A stretch of 64,000 nt of DNA from Saprospiraceae bacterium (GTDB lineage Bacteria > Bacteroidota > Bacteroidia > Chitinophagales > Saprospiraceae), in contig JADJGA010000012.1 in the NCBI GenBank assembly GCA_016708265.1, forward strand, positions 1,221,982 to 1,285,981, read 5' to 3'. Each line of letters starts with the position of its first letter. Positions within the stretch are counted from its first letter, which is position 1. The position numbers were made by a program, and so were the translations under genes. The notes under the pieces were generated by a model. The model made no database searches. It was not told the DNA's origin and worked only from the letters and a program-made list of their open reading frames with translations. This document shows positions 8,474 to 18,303 of the stretch, in pieces.

Positions 8474-9634
8474 ACTATATTCTGAAAATGCCCTTAATAT
8501 GAGAAAATCCCCGATCAGGGAACTATTAAGGACTGCCGATATCAATAAACTGATCTCATTTGCAGGTGGATACCCTAATCCTGCCACTTTTCCTATCGAA
8601 GATCTTAAGGACATCATGAGAGATGTCATGGATAATGAAGGTACATCCGTACTTCAATATGCTGCTTCTGAAGGCAATATCAAACTCAGGAAAATCCTGG
8701 CAGAAAGATATACAAAAGAGGGTCTGGACATTACTTATGAGAATATAATAATTACTACTTCAAGTCAGCAGGCTATCGACCTTACTACTAAAGTCCTTAT
8801 AAATCCCGGAGATATTGTTCTATGTGGCTTACCGTCATATCTTGGAGCACTGCAGTCATTCTGGTCCTATCAGGCTGATATTGTGGGAGTCAGGGATTTT
8901 AGTGACATGGAAAAAGTTATAAAAGATGTAATAGCAAAGGGTAAAAAACCAAAGTTTATTTATACTGTTCCGGATTTTCCAGAATCCGTCGGGAGAGACA
9001 TTATCATTAAAACAGCGTGAAGAACTGATATTCCTTGCCCGAAAATATGATTTACTGATCATCGAAGACAGTCCATACCGTGAAATACGATATGAAGGAG
9101 ATCATATTCCTATGTTATATTCAATGGACAATGAACATGTTTTGTTGTTCGGAACATTTTCAAAGACATTCGCTCCAGGATTCAGGATTGGATATATAAT
9201 CGGGCCACTGGATGTGGTCAGGAAAATAGCCGTTGCCAAGCAATCATCTGACCTTTGTTCTCCGGTATTTGATCAGGCAGTCGTTGCAGAATATATGGCA
9301 AGGGGACTTTTTTGATTCAAATCTGAAGAAAACCACAACTATACAAAGAAAAAGAGACTTTATACTCGAATGTTTTGAAAAATACATGCCTGAATATGTA
9401 AGTTGGACAAAACCCGATGGTGGGATTTTTCTCTTTGTCACTTTGCCGGAATGGTGCGATGCATCTGAATTGTTCGACATCACATTGAAGCAAAATGTAG
9501 CTTTTGTGGCAGGTGGATTATTCCATTGTGATGGTTCAGGTAAAAATACAATGAGGATCAATTTCTCATTTGTAAGCAAGGAAAGAACATTAGAAGGAGT
9601 ACAGATACTTGCAATTGCATCAGAGATTATGTAG
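8460..9634 (+). CDS. PLP-dependent aminotransferase (class I/II, LysN/MocR-like), frameshifted
   Basis: This is a fold-type I aminotransferase. Visible are the N-terminal ISFAGGYPNPATFP segment typical of 2-aminoadipate/MocR-like enzymes, YTVPDFQNPSG after correction, and the Schiff-base lysine in GTFSKTFAPGFRIGY. Its position overlapping dapD suggests that it forms N-succinyl-diaminopimelate (DapC role); the family itself is promiscuous, so this is inference. Two frame breaks are visible: an extra C near 8978 and an extra T near 9313. The start is the ATG at 8460 overlapping the dapD stop; a TTG six bases earlier is in frame. About 390 residues when corrected. Confidence 0.85.
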
Positions 9635-9966
9635 CTGAAAGAAAATAGAAGTATAATTGAGAAATGACTTTAAATGTCAATATGATACCTTAATAAGTCG
9701 AAAAGTTATATTTAATTTGTTCAATGACTTAAAATTTTTAAGCTGTGCCATCATCAATTTCATGCATCATTTAATTCATAAGCTATTTTTATTTGAGGAG
9801 AGTATAAAAATAAAAAATTCATATATGTAATTCCAATATTATCTTCACTTTTAATTGATTTAATAAAGTGAATTAAACTAATTTACCTAAATTTGCATCC
9901 TGATTCAATCCGGACTTTCAGTTTTTTTTGTGTTTCGGAAGTCTGAGTTTAAATACAAGTCAAAAA
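9635..9966 (+). promoter_or_regulatory. Intergenic region with guaA promoter element
   Basis: This AT-rich gap between the lysine cluster and guaA holds TAAATTTG at 9888-9895, a match to the Bacteroidota -7 element TAnnTTTG, placing the transcript start about 60 bases before the guaA ATG. A good -33 TTTG is not visible. No terminator hairpin or small gene was found in the rest. Confidence 0.45.
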
Positions 9967-11499
9967 ATGAAAAAAGTAATCATTCTGGATTTTGGTTCAC
10001 AGTACACACAACTGATAGCGAGGAGGGTGAGGGAGTTGAATGTTTTTTGTGAGATATTGCCCTTAAATAAATTCAATCCCAGAGAAGATATATCAGCAGT
10101 TATATTATCAGGGAGTCCGTTTTCAGTAAGAGATGAAAATGCGTTGACTATTGATTTGGATAATTTAGCGGGCAGGTATCCGATTCTGGCTATTTGTTAT
10201 GGTGCTCAGTTGATATGTCATTATTTTGGAGGAGAAGTCAAAGCTTCAGATAAGAGGGAATACGGAAGATCCCATTTGTATAAAACAATTAATGATGCCT
10301 TATTTGAAGGACTTAAGGAAGGGAATACGGTTTGGATGTCGCATGCTGACACAATCAATAAATTACCAGCGCAATTCGAGTCTGTAGGTCATACTAAATC
10401 AATACCCGTTGCGATATTCAGATCAAAGGAAAACGCTTTCAGCCGACCCATTTACGGACTGCAGTTTCATCCGGAAGTCACTCATACAGAAAATGGTATT
10501 GACTTTTTCAGATATTTTCTGTTTGATATTGCCGGTTGTAACCCTGAATGGTCACCTAAACAGTTTGTTGTCAATAAAATCGAAGAGCTGAAAACTGTTT
10601 TGAAAGATGATAAAGTTGTATTAGGCTTATCAGGTGGAGTTGATTCTTCTGTTGCAGCTCTGTTATTACACAAAGCAATTGGTAAAAACCTCAATTGTAT
10701 TTTTGTCGATAACGGACTACTCAGGAAGGGTGAATTTGAACAGGTACTGGATTCATATAAAAACCTGGGGTTGAATATTAAGGGAATAGATGCCAAAGAC
10801 AGATTTTTAGATTCGCTGGAAGGAGCTGTAAATCCTGAACAAAAAAGAAAAATAGTCGGCAAGACATTCATTGATGTTTTTGATGAAGAAGCTCATAAGA
10901 TTACAAATGTTACATGGCTCGCCCAGGGTACCATTTATCCTGATGTAATAGAATCAGTTTCAGTTCACGGTCCTTCAGTAACTATCAAATCCCATCACAA
11001 TGTTGGTGGACTACCTGAAAAACTGAAACTCAAAATTATTGAACCTCTTAAAATGCTTTTCAAGGATGAAGTCAGGAAGGTAGGAGGTGAACTTGGATTA
11101 ATACCTGAGATATTGAACAGGCATCCTTTCCCAGGTCCCGGATTATCAATAAGGATACTCGGGGAAATAACAAGGGAAAAAGTGCGTTTATGTCAGGAAG
11201 CTGATGATGTCTTCATTTCAGAACTTAAGGAATCAGGATATTATCATAAAATATGGCAGGCAGGAGCTATTCTGCTCGATTCCAGAAGTGTGGGGGTGAT
11301 GGGGGATGAACGTACTTACGAGTATGTTGTAGCATTAAGGGCAGTCAACAGCGTGGATGGTATGACAGCTGACTGGCATGATCTTCCGCACAGATTGCTT
11401 GCCAAAGTTTCGAATAAAATTATTAATAATATAAAAGGAATAAACAGGGTAGTATATGATATCAGCACCAAACCTCCTGCAACAATTGAATGGGAATAG
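9967..11499 (+). CDS. guaA: GMP synthase (glutamine-hydrolysing)
   Basis: GuaA converts XMP to GMP using glutamine. The N-terminal class I amidotransferase domain carries DFGSQYTQLIARRVREL, the nucleophilic cysteine in AICYGAQL and the QFHPEVTHT His/Glu pair. The ATP-pyrophosphatase domain has LGLSGGVDSSVAALLLHKAI (P-loop), and the C-terminal dimerisation domain ends DISTKPPATIEWE, the hallmark of the family. 510 residues, intact. The ATG at 9967 gives the standard MKKVIILDFGSQ start; an in-frame upstream GTG at 9928 is unnecessary. It overlaps the following lipoprotein gene. Confidence 0.97.
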   Translation: MKKVIILDFGSQYTQLIARRVRELNVFCEILPLNKFNPREDISAVILSGSPFSVRDENALTIDLDNLAGRYPILAICYGAQLICHYFGGEVKASDKREYGRSHLYKTINDALFEGLKEGNTVWMSHADTINKLPAQFESVGHTKSIPVAIFRSKENAFSRPIYGLQFHPEVTHTENGIDFFRYFLFDIAGCNPEWSPKQFVVNKIEELKTVLKDDKVVLGLSGGVDSSVAALLLHKAIGKNLNCIFVDNGLLRKGEFEQVLDSYKNLGLNIKGIDAKDRFLDSLEGAVNPEQKRKIVGKTFIDVFDEEAHKITNVTWLAQGTIYPDVIESVSVHGPSVTIKSHHNVGGLPEKLKLKIIEPLKMLFKDEVRKVGGELGLIPEILNRHPFPGPGLSIRILGEITREKVRLCQEADDVFISELKESGYYHKIWQAGAILLDSRSVGVMGDERTYEYVVALRAVNSVDGMTADWHDLPHRLLAKVSNKIINNIKGINRVVYDISTKPPATIEWE

Positions 11500-12853
11500 A
11501 TTTTTTATGTTGCTTTTATTTGCTTTTTTGTTATCGTCCTGTACGGTTCTGAAACCTTCAGGTAATGATAATTCTTCATCTAAGATCTATTTTCCTGAAA
11601 ATGGGAAAAATGATACAGTTACAGATATTGTCAAACCTGATACTCTGGAGTGGATAGATATTGAGAAAATAGAAGAAGTCAAAGAACAGTCTGATAAAGA
11701 GTCAGTTGATAACAGCAAAGATTTTAAAGAATCCTATAAAGTAGACATTTTGATTCCAATGGATTCCTACACAGTGGTTGGCAATCTGGAAGATATCGAA
11801 CAGAGTTCCACCAACAGTATGCTTCATTATTATGCAGGAATGATAATGGCTTTGGTAGAACTTAAAGAGAAGGGAGCAAATCTGGTTGTCAATGTCTATG
11901 ATGCACCTGTTGATTCTGACAGGACAAAAGATTACCTGGCAATAGCCGAGAAAGATAAACCAGACTTAATCATAGGACCTAATGAAAAGGAGCAGTTAAA
12001 AAGGATCAATGAGTTTTGCAGTGAAAATGGAATTACAATTGTTTCACCCTGGAAAGCAATACCCAATTCTGCCGGCAATAATCCTTATTATATACAGCTT
12101 AAGCCTTCACTGGAGACTTATTTTGAGAAAATGGTACAGGACATCGATGAGCGGTTCAATGCTGATGAGATATATTTAGTGGGGCTTGATGAAGCATCAA
12201 GCAGGTCAAGAATTAAAAATATTCAAAGCATTCATAATAAAAACATAAGTTTGCCAAAGGATTATAATACAGTATATATAAATCAGGTAACACTCGAATC
12301 TGAAAATCCTGTTTTAAAACAGATTTTTAGCGGAGCGGGTAAGAGAAAAGTTATAATATTGCCAAACTGGTCATTCAGGGATGAAGATTTTCTCTTTTCA
12401 TGTCTCAGGAAGATCAATCTGGAAAAAGGATCGTATCAGATCGAAGTTTATGGAATGCCTATTATGCTTAATTCTGAAAAAATTAGTTATGATCTTTTCA
12501 AAAGTTTGAATATCAGGATAGTATCACCTAATTTTCTTGATGACACTGATTATCTGATAAAGGAATTTAAATCTGATTTTTATAAACAGTTCAATGTGTT
12601 TCCGGAATCTGAAGCGTACGAAGGATTTGACATGATGTCATATCTGGGCACAAATCTTATTGAACATGGCAGTAAATTCGATGAAGCTATTGAAAATAAG
12701 GAAATTGAGATGCTCACAACTGGATATAGACTCTTAAGGAAAAATCAGGAAGTCGAAAATGCAAATCCAGAAGTTAACTCTTCCGGTTATTTTGAAAATA
12801 AAAAATTGTATATCATTGGTTTTGAGAATAATAAATTTGTTAAATTGAGATGA
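11486..12853 (+). CDS. Lipoprotein with periplasmic-binding (LivK-like) fold
   Basis: A lipoprotein signal (NRFFMLLLFAFLLSSC, lipobox LSSC) is followed by an acidic Ser/Asp-rich linker and a ~370-residue domain resembling the type 1 periplasmic-binding fold of amino-acid ABC receptors. Patterns include MLHYYAGMIMALVELKEKGA, VNVYDAP and DLIIGPNEKEQLKRI. It would be anchored at the periplasmic face or outer membrane. The start is uncertain: TTG at 11486 keeps the basic residue of the signal and overlaps guaA by 14 bases; ATG 11507 is the alternative. No ABC permease is nearby, so transport is not shown. It overlaps the next gene by 4 bases. Confidence 0.72.
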   Translation: MNGNRFFMLLLFAFLLSSCTVLKPSGNDNSSSKIYFPENGKNDTVTDIVKPDTLEWIDIEKIEEVKEQSDKESVDNSKDFKESYKVDILIPMDSYTVVGNLEDIEQSSTNSMLHYYAGMIMALVELKEKGANLVVNVYDAPVDSDRTKDYLAIAEKDKPDLIIGPNEKEQLKRINEFCSENGITIVSPWKAIPNSAGNNPYYIQLKPSLETYFEKMVQDIDERFNADEIYLVGLDEASSRSRIKNIQSIHNKNISLPKDYNTVYINQVTLESENPVLKQIFSGAGKRKVIILPNWSFRDEDFLFSCLRKINLEKGSYQIEVYGMPIMLNSEKISYDLFKSLNIRIVSPNFLDDTDYLIKEFKSDFYKQFNVFPESEAYEGFDMMSYLGTNLIEHGSKFDEAIENKEIEMLTTGYRLLRKNQEVENANPEVNSSGYFENKKLYIIGFENNKFVKLR

Positions 12854-14213
12854 CAGGTTTTCATTCTGTTAATCCTTATACCGGGGAAGTTTTAGGGCAT
12901 TATCCTTTTATATCAGATCAGGAGATCAGCAATAAAATTGCTGAAGGACAAAAAGTATACTACACTTATTGGAAAAAACTGAGTGTAAATAAACGATCAA
13001 AACTGATCAAACCAATTTCAGGATATCTAAGAGAAAATAAATTTGTCCTGGGTGAACTTATTTCCAGGGAAATGGGAAAACCAGTCAGGGAATCTGTTTC
13101 AGAGATTGAAAAAGTGGCCTGGATGATTGATTTTCATTGTGATAATGCATCAAAATGTCTGAAAGATAAAAAATTGAAGCCGGATATACTTCATCATATA
13201 TTTCCTTTGAGCCCCTTGGAGGTATTTTAGGTATTATGCCCTGGAATTTTCCTTTTTGGCAGGTTTTCAGATTTGCTGTCCCGGCAATGCTTGCCGGGAA
13301 TATCATTTTTGTGAAGCACGCTCCGAATGTACCTCTCTGTGCATTGGAAATTGAAAAGATTTTTACTCTTTTTCCGCCTAATTGCAATGTTTATCAGAAT
13401 CTTTTTATTGATATAAATCAGGTAGAACAAGTCATAGCCCACAATTTCATACAGGGAGTATCATTGACCGGAAGTGAGAAAGCCGGGAGCATTGTAGGTT
13501 CATTAGCCGGGAAAAATATTAAAAAATCCGTTCTGGAACTGGGAGGTACTGATCCCTTTATAATATGTGATGATGCTGATTTACCTAAAGCGATTGAGCA
13601 ATTTATTATTTCCAGAATGAGTAACAATGGGCAGATATGTATCGCAGCTAAAAGATTGTTAGTTCAGGAAGGAATTTATGATCAGGTCAAAGAGATGCTG
13701 ATAGAAAAGATTTCATCACTTAAATCGGGAGATCCACTTGATCCGTCAACACAGATATCATGTCTTGCCAGACCAGATCTAAAAAGGAATTTAACAGACC
13801 AAATAGAAAAATTAAAATTTTCAAATGCTAAATTTTTGTATGTAGCTGTGGATAGTACAGCAACTGGTTGTTCACCGATTGTAATTGAAATTGATAAAAC
13901 CGAAATGATCAAACATGATGAAGAGATTTTTGGTCCCGTAGCATTATTGACTAAATTTGCCTCTGTTTCAGAAATTCCCGGACTCGTAAATTCCAGCCGT
14001 TACGGATTGGCTGTGTCACTATGGACAAGAGATATGAAAAAGGCAGGAAAACTTATTAAAGATATTGAAACAGGTACGATAGCCGTAAATAAAATGGTTG
14101 CTTCCGATCCGCGTATTCCTTTCGGTGGCATAAAGAAATCAGGTTTTGGGCGGGAAATGGCTGAAATTGGAATTAAAGAGTTTGTTAATATAAAGTCAGT
14201 AGTGATAAACTGA
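12850..14213 (+). CDS. NAD(P)-dependent aldehyde dehydrogenase, frameshifted
   Basis: This is an aldehyde dehydrogenase superfamily protein of succinate-semialdehyde dehydrogenase type. It has GIMPWNFPFWQVFRFAVPAM (cofactor loop), VSLTGSEKAGS, the catalytic glutamate in LELGGTDPFI and the nucleophilic cysteine in NNGQICIAAKR. EIFGPVALL and IPFGGIKKSGFGRE follow near the end. The frame changes near 13190 before SFEPLGGILGIMP, consistent with one lost or gained base. The corrected length of about 454 residues is normal. The start overlaps the preceding lipoprotein gene by ATGA, so the guaA-lipoprotein-aldehyde dehydrogenase set looks like one operon. The physiological substrate is unknown. Confidence 0.88.
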
Positions 14214-14238
14214 TTTTCTTCTAACGGGATATATTATA

Positions 14239-14871
14239 ATGACAGAGGAAAGATTGAATAAAATATTGTCGGTTGCCTGTAAACGGCAGACAGATCTGAC
14301 TATAGTATTGAATAATGTACATGATCCACACAATCTGGGTGCAGTGTTGAGAACATGCGATTCAGTTGGAATTCCGGAGATATATGTCTTATATAATGAC
14401 GAGAGATTAAGTGATGAAAACCTTATGCTGGGTAAAAATGCCGCTGCCAGTGCCAGAAAATGGGTTGATGTTTACCTGTATAAGGATGCAGAAAAATGCT
14501 TTAATGATATCAGAAAAAAATACAATAAGGTTTTGGGAACTCACCTCAGCAGCTCCTCAGTTTCACTTTATGATATTGATGTGACAAGCTCAGTTGCTTT
14601 AGTTTTTGGAAATGAACATTCTGGGATTTCTGATGAAGTTTTGCAATATCTGGACGGCAATTATATAATTCCTCAGGTTGGTATGGTACAAAGCCTTAAT
14701 ATTTCAGTTTCTGTTGCTATTAGTCTGTATGAAGTATACAGACAGAGGGAATTATCCGGAAAGTATGATGAAAGCACAGGGTTAGATTATGAATCTGAAA
14801 AACTTTTTGAATCATATAAAGAAAGACACGGAGATCAGGAATATGGAACGCTGATGATCAGGAAAGACTGA
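14239..14871 (+). CDS. trmH: SpoU/TrmH family tRNA (guanosine-18) 2'-O-methyltransferase
   Basis: This is a SPOUT-class RNA 2'-O-methyltransferase. All three family motifs are visible: NVHDPHNLGAVLRTCDS (motif 1), FGNEHSGIS (motif 2) and IPQVGMVQSLNISVSVAISLYE (motif 3), which forms the knotted SAM site. The short N-terminal helix and basic C-terminal tail fit TrmH, which modifies G18 in tRNA D-loops, more than RlmB. 210 residues, intact. It ends 4 bases from the convergent rsmD stop. Confidence 0.85.
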   Translation: MTEERLNKILSVACKRQTDLTIVLNNVHDPHNLGAVLRTCDSVGIPEIYVLYNDERLSDENLMLGKNAAASARKWVDVYLYKDAEKCFNDIRKKYNKVLGTHLSSSSVSLYDIDVTSSVALVFGNEHSGISDEVLQYLDGNYIIPQVGMVQSLNISVSVAISLYEVYRQRELSGKYDESTGLDYESEKLFESYKERHGDQEYGTLMIRKD

Positions 14872-14875
14872 TACA

Positions 14876-15424
14876 TTATGGTGTTTTTTTTGAAAAGAAA
14901 CTAAATCTGTTAGTGCCATATATCCTTAAGTCAGAAAAGAATACATGTTTTGAGAATTCCTGAGTTTTATCATGTTCTATTATAAATATTCCTTCAGGTT
15001 CGAGAAGATTCCTATTGAATATTTCATTCACCAAATCATTATAATATCTGTAATTATAAGGTGGGTCAGCAAAAATCAAATTGAAAGTATCATAAGTTTT
15101 TTTTATAAATTTTAAAGCATCATCTTTGACAATTTTCAAGTTATTTTCTGTGTCAAGTGTATTGCTAACTGAACTTATAAACCTGACCAGCACAGGATTA
15201 TTTTCCACAATAGTCACTTCCCTGCAATCTCTTGACAGAAATTCAAAACTTATACTTCCGGTGCCTCCGAAAAGGTCCAGTACTTTTGCTTCCTCAAAAT
15301 CAAAATAATTTGAAATGATATTGAATATCCCTTCTTTAGCCATATCCATGGTTGGCCTTGTTGAAGTCTTACTGAGAGGTGGATTAAAACGCCGGCCTTT
15401 AAAGTTGCCGCTGATTATACGCAT
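14876..15424 (-). CDS. rsmD: 16S rRNA (guanine-966) N2-methyltransferase RsmD
   Basis: It methylates G966 of 16S rRNA. The RsmD start MRIISGNFKGRRFNPP with STRPTMDMAKEGIFNI is diagnostic. The SAM-binding motif VLDLFGGTGSISFEFLSRD and the catalytic tetrapeptide DPPY (in LIFADPPYNYRYY) are present. 182 residues, intact. It overlaps the DUF3822 gene by 10 bases, the conserved arrangement in Bacteroidota. It is convergent with trmH, with only a 4-base gap. Confidence 0.93.
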   Translation of the reverse strand: MRIISGNFKGRRFNPPLSKTSTRPTMDMAKEGIFNIISNYFDFEEAKVLDLFGGTGSISFEFLSRDCREVTIVENNPVLVRFISSVSNTLDTENNLKIVKDDALKFIKKTYDTFNLIFADPPYNYRYYNDLVNEIFNRNLLEPEGIFIIEHDKTQEFSKHVFFSDLRIYGTNRFSFFSKKTP

Positions 15425-16260
15425 TTGGATAGTAAGTAAATATCAAAAAACATATGACCCGGAGTATCTTTGAATTTTTCAGTAAAGTGAATTGAACTGT
15501 CAAAAGAGACAAAGTCAACAAATTTAATGTGATCCCGGAGTACATTATATAATACCGAATTTCTTTCAATCCTACCTGAAAGATATAGTTTCATAGAATT
15601 CAGAAGCAAGCCGTTTTTATAATAAACTGAAAGTATATTGTAAAGAATATCATCCCTTGATGAATTAATAAAAACCATAGCAGAAATCAGTTCACTGTTT
15701 TTAAATACCAAAGTCTGTATACTGTTCTCAGTAAAATTGCAGAGCATGAAATCAGGATCAGAAACAAATTTATTCACTTTTTCTGTCAGATAATCGATTC
15801 CGTGGTGGATCGCATAGCTGTCAAATTTTTTATCCAAAACCCTTATAATATCTAAATTGACCGGGAAAAAAATATTTGATTCGATCGATGAAATTTCTGA
15901 CCTGAAAATTTTATAATCATCGAGATATTGTTTTATGGAAACAGATGACATTAAAGTATTCACATCAATTTTATTTCCAATTTTAAAAGGTACTATAGAA
16001 AACTCTTTTGAAATAAAACTTACATTTTTCCTGGAAACAAGAGATGAGTTATAATTGTAATCACTGATGATTTTTGTTAGTTTTTCATATTTGAAATCAT
16101 AATCATTGCAAGAAAGTGAAAACTCTCTTATTGATTTTATTTTTCCATTGGATAAGCCTGTAAGTGCAAAAAGAAAATTGTCCCCGCTGATCAACAGGGA
16201 CAATTTATATAATTCATTATTTGTAAATAGATTATCTTCTGTAATTTCAAAAGTGATCAT
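15415..16260 (-). CDS. DUF3822 family protein
   Basis: This is a 281-residue protein found beside rsmD in many Bacteroidota, assigned to DUF3822 by context, length and general features (LSLLISGDNFLFALTG near the start, FSIVPFKIG, EISSIESNIFFPV, later LYLSGRIERNSVLYNVL). The domain is thought to have an actin/ASKHA-like fold, but no activity is established. It overlaps rsmD at its 3' end and the upstream membrane-anchored protein at its 5' end, so these three are one operon. No signal peptide; probably cytoplasmic. Confidence 0.7.
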   Translation of the reverse strand: MITFEITEDNLFTNNELYKLSLLISGDNFLFALTGLSNGKIKSIREFSLSCNDYDFKYEKLTKIISDYNYNSSLVSRKNVSFISKEFSIVPFKIGNKIDVNTLMSSVSIKQYLDDYKIFRSEISSIESNIFFPVNLDIIRVLDKKFDSYAIHHGIDYLTEKVNKFVSDPDFMLCNFTENSIQTLVFKNSELISAMVFINSSRDDILYNILSVYYKNGLLLNSMKLYLSGRIERNSVLYNVLRDHIKFVDFVSFDSSIHFTEKFKDTPGHMFFDIYLLSKCV

Positions 16261-16838
16261 TCCCAGTTTCCGGTTATGTTTGGAGCACCGAGGTCTCCGA
16301 ATTTTAATAAATTATCTGGTGAAAATCCCTTTTCATATTTTTTAAAGCGAATGTCACCAAAAGCCCCCATAAAGTCCTTATATCTGGCTCCCACTTCAAC
16401 TACATTAACTTTAGTCTTCTGGTATTCAATCTCAGCGGCCTGAATTTCAAAAATCTTGCCACCTCCAAACGGAATGAATTTCAAAGAATCAAGATTAATT
16501 TCAAGTTTATTGATTGAATCAATAGCACTTAAGTATACTGTTTCATATTTTACGTCCTTTACAGATTTGATCTCATCCGGATTTCCTATTATCTTGATTA
16601 TAGGAATAGGTTTCGTTTTCAAAGTATTTATAAGAGTATCAAAATTTCCGGCAAATTTTCCGGTAATTTCCCTGTAAATTTCCTGAGAGGTCCTGATGTC
16701 CTTCAATCTGTCAATGACAAATTTCTCTCTGTAAAGTTTCTGATCAATGAAGTTAATTGGTTCAGAGATACTCTGATAAAGGAAATAAACGAGCATCAAA
16801 GTCAGCAAAACAAGAATAGCGTTAATTAAAACTTTCAT
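16257..16838 (-). CDS. Conserved membrane-anchored protein of unknown function
   Basis: About 193 residues from MKVLINAILVLLTLMLVYFL, a single N-terminal transmembrane helix, followed by an extracytoplasmic domain rich in Lys/Ile/Asp and a conserved-looking end with GAFGDIRFKKYEKGF and GDLGAPNITGNWE. The ATG at 16836-16838 is preferred over one at 16866-16868, because it puts the membrane helix at the N-terminus. It overlaps DUF3822 by 4 bases. Its link to rsmD and DUF3822 is known mainly as a neighbourhood pattern; I do not recognise a function. Confidence 0.65.
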   Translation of the reverse strand: MKVLINAILVLLTLMLVYFLYQSISEPINFIDQKLYREKFVIDRLKDIRTSQEIYREITGKFAGNFDTLINTLKTKPIPIIKIIGNPDEIKSVKDVKYETVYLSAIDSINKLEINLDSLKFIPFGGGKIFEIQAAEIEYQKTKVNVVEVGARYKDFMGAFGDIRFKKYEKGFSPDNLLKFGDLGAPNITGNWE

Positions 16839-16923
16839 AACTAAATTTTTTTTTAATATCAATAGCAATCAAAACTCAAATTTACATATTATCTTTATAA
16901 TTAATAAATTTTCTATATTTTTT

Positions 16924-17517
16924 TTAAAAATTAATAGTCGTTTTAAAAATAGATGCAATATTTGTTGTAAATATCTTTACAGAAATAGCAATAAGCAATA
17001 CTCCGAAAATCCTTCTCAAAACATTAATTGTTGCCTTTCCAACTTTTCCTTCTATATATGGCAGAAGCTTCAGGATGATATACACCAGAACTAAATTCAG
17101 AAAAATACCCGTAAATATTACAGTATTACTATAAGCAGCTTTCAATGATATGACAGTTGTTATAGTTCCAGCACCAGCTATCAATGGAAATGCGATTGGT
17201 ACTATCTCTGCAGTATCATAATCACTGTCCGACTTCATTATTTCTCTACCAATTATCATCTCTAATCCAATAATAAAAATTACAATTGCTCCTGCTATTG
17301 CAAATGATGCCAGATCCACTCCTACCAATTTCAACAAATTTTCACCAAGAAATAAAAATACCAGCAACAATATCAGTACAAATATAACGACTTTTTCTGA
17401 GTGAATGTGTCCTTGTTTTTTCTTAATATTTATTAAAACAGGAATTGAACCAACTATATCTATGATAGCAAAAATCGTTAAAAATACTGTAATATAGTCA
17501 TTTAAGTTGAAAGCCAT
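16924..17517 (-). CDS. MarC family integral membrane protein
   Basis: This is a 198-residue polytopic protein with about six transmembrane segments. It starts MAFNLNDYITVFLTIFAIID; the MarC/UPF0056 signatures FAIAGAIVIFIIGLEMI, PIAFPLIAGAGTITTVI and the C-terminal RIFGVLLIAISVKI are visible. Members were once linked to multiple antibiotic resistance, but the function is unsettled. I chose the ATG at 17515-17517; an upstream in-frame start would add a stretch that does not match the family. It is a stand-alone gene with an AT-rich upstream region. Confidence 0.85.
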   Translation of the reverse strand: MAFNLNDYITVFLTIFAIIDIVGSIPVLINIKKKQGHIHSEKVVIFVLILLLVFLFLGENLLKLVGVDLASFAIAGAIVIFIIGLEMIIGREIMKSDSDYDTAEIVPIAFPLIAGAGTITTVISLKAAYSNTVIFTGIFLNLVLVYIILKLLPYIEGKVGKATINVLRRIFGVLLIAISVKIFTTNIASIFKTTINF

Positions 17518-18303
17518 GAAAAAATTTATTTTTGAATTGCAAAATAAACGCATTTAAATCAATAAATTATAATTAAAGATTTTAATTTTATGCAATCTGC
17601 AAAATATTTTTTCCATTATTCATAACCTAGACATGCCAGAATCAAAGATAATCGGTTTCTAACGTTGAGGGTTAACATGAAAAATTTATAACACTTTTTC
17701 ACTTGAAGTGCTCCTATAAACTTGCAAAGGTTTAAAACTGTGCAAGTTCTAAAATACAGTTTCCTAAAATTGGAATTCATAAATCGTTAATCGTTGCTCT
17801 TAAATCATTATACTTTTTGGTTCTGGCTTGTCCAGGTTAGGGATTGTCGAATATTAAACCGATGTTTGGCAATAAACTCCGATAGGAGTTTAACATCAAT
17901 AGCCCACGGTGAAGTGAAACGAAACCGTGGGTGTGATAAGAAGGTAAAAACAACCCTGAAAGTGGTTGAATTTTTCTTTATAAATGATATTGAACCCGCT
18001 ACGGAGTTCGCATTTGGATATTTTGAAATTCCCGCGGTTTCACCGCGGGTTATTAATATTCTATCCCTTGGGATAGCCAGACATTCTGCTGCTGTTTATT
18101 GAATTACTTAGTGTCTTAAAAATCAGTATGGTGTATTTTTAGGCATAATTTAATAGAACCATGTTTTACACTTACATAAATTATAATAATATCAAACAAG
18201 GATCCATACGGACAAGTTTTAAGTATTAGCCATGATTGCAAAATCATGACTGATTTATAATAAAATAATTAATTGGAGCTATTTATTGCCACATGAGAAT
18301 TAT
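17518..18303. other. Long intergenic region
   Basis: This is a 786-base gap between divergent-looking ends with no real gene. Its middle holds the multi-hairpin cassette annotated separately (17874-18076). A 102-codon frame across that cassette (17794-18102) is a by-product of the hairpins. The remainder is AT-rich, without a clear promoter. Confidence 0.55.
17874..18076. repeat. Multi-hairpin repeat cassette
   Basis: Four perfect inverted repeats lie within 200 bases. AAACTCC-GAT-AGGAGTTT is near 17874-17891. CCCACGGT ... ACCGTGGG is at 17903-17931 with a 13-base loop. CCCGCGGT-TTC-ACCGCGGG is at 18031-18049. CTATCCC-TT-GGGATAG is at 18061-18076. The GC-rich stems contrast with the AT-rich surroundings. 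The design resembles dispersed multi-hairpin intergenic repeats seen in other Bacteroidota, but no transposase is adjacent. Confidence 0.7.

Noticed and set aside
17794..18102. 102-codon open frame on the plus strand
   Set aside because: It is the translation of the multi-hairpin cassette; the palindromes explain its residues.
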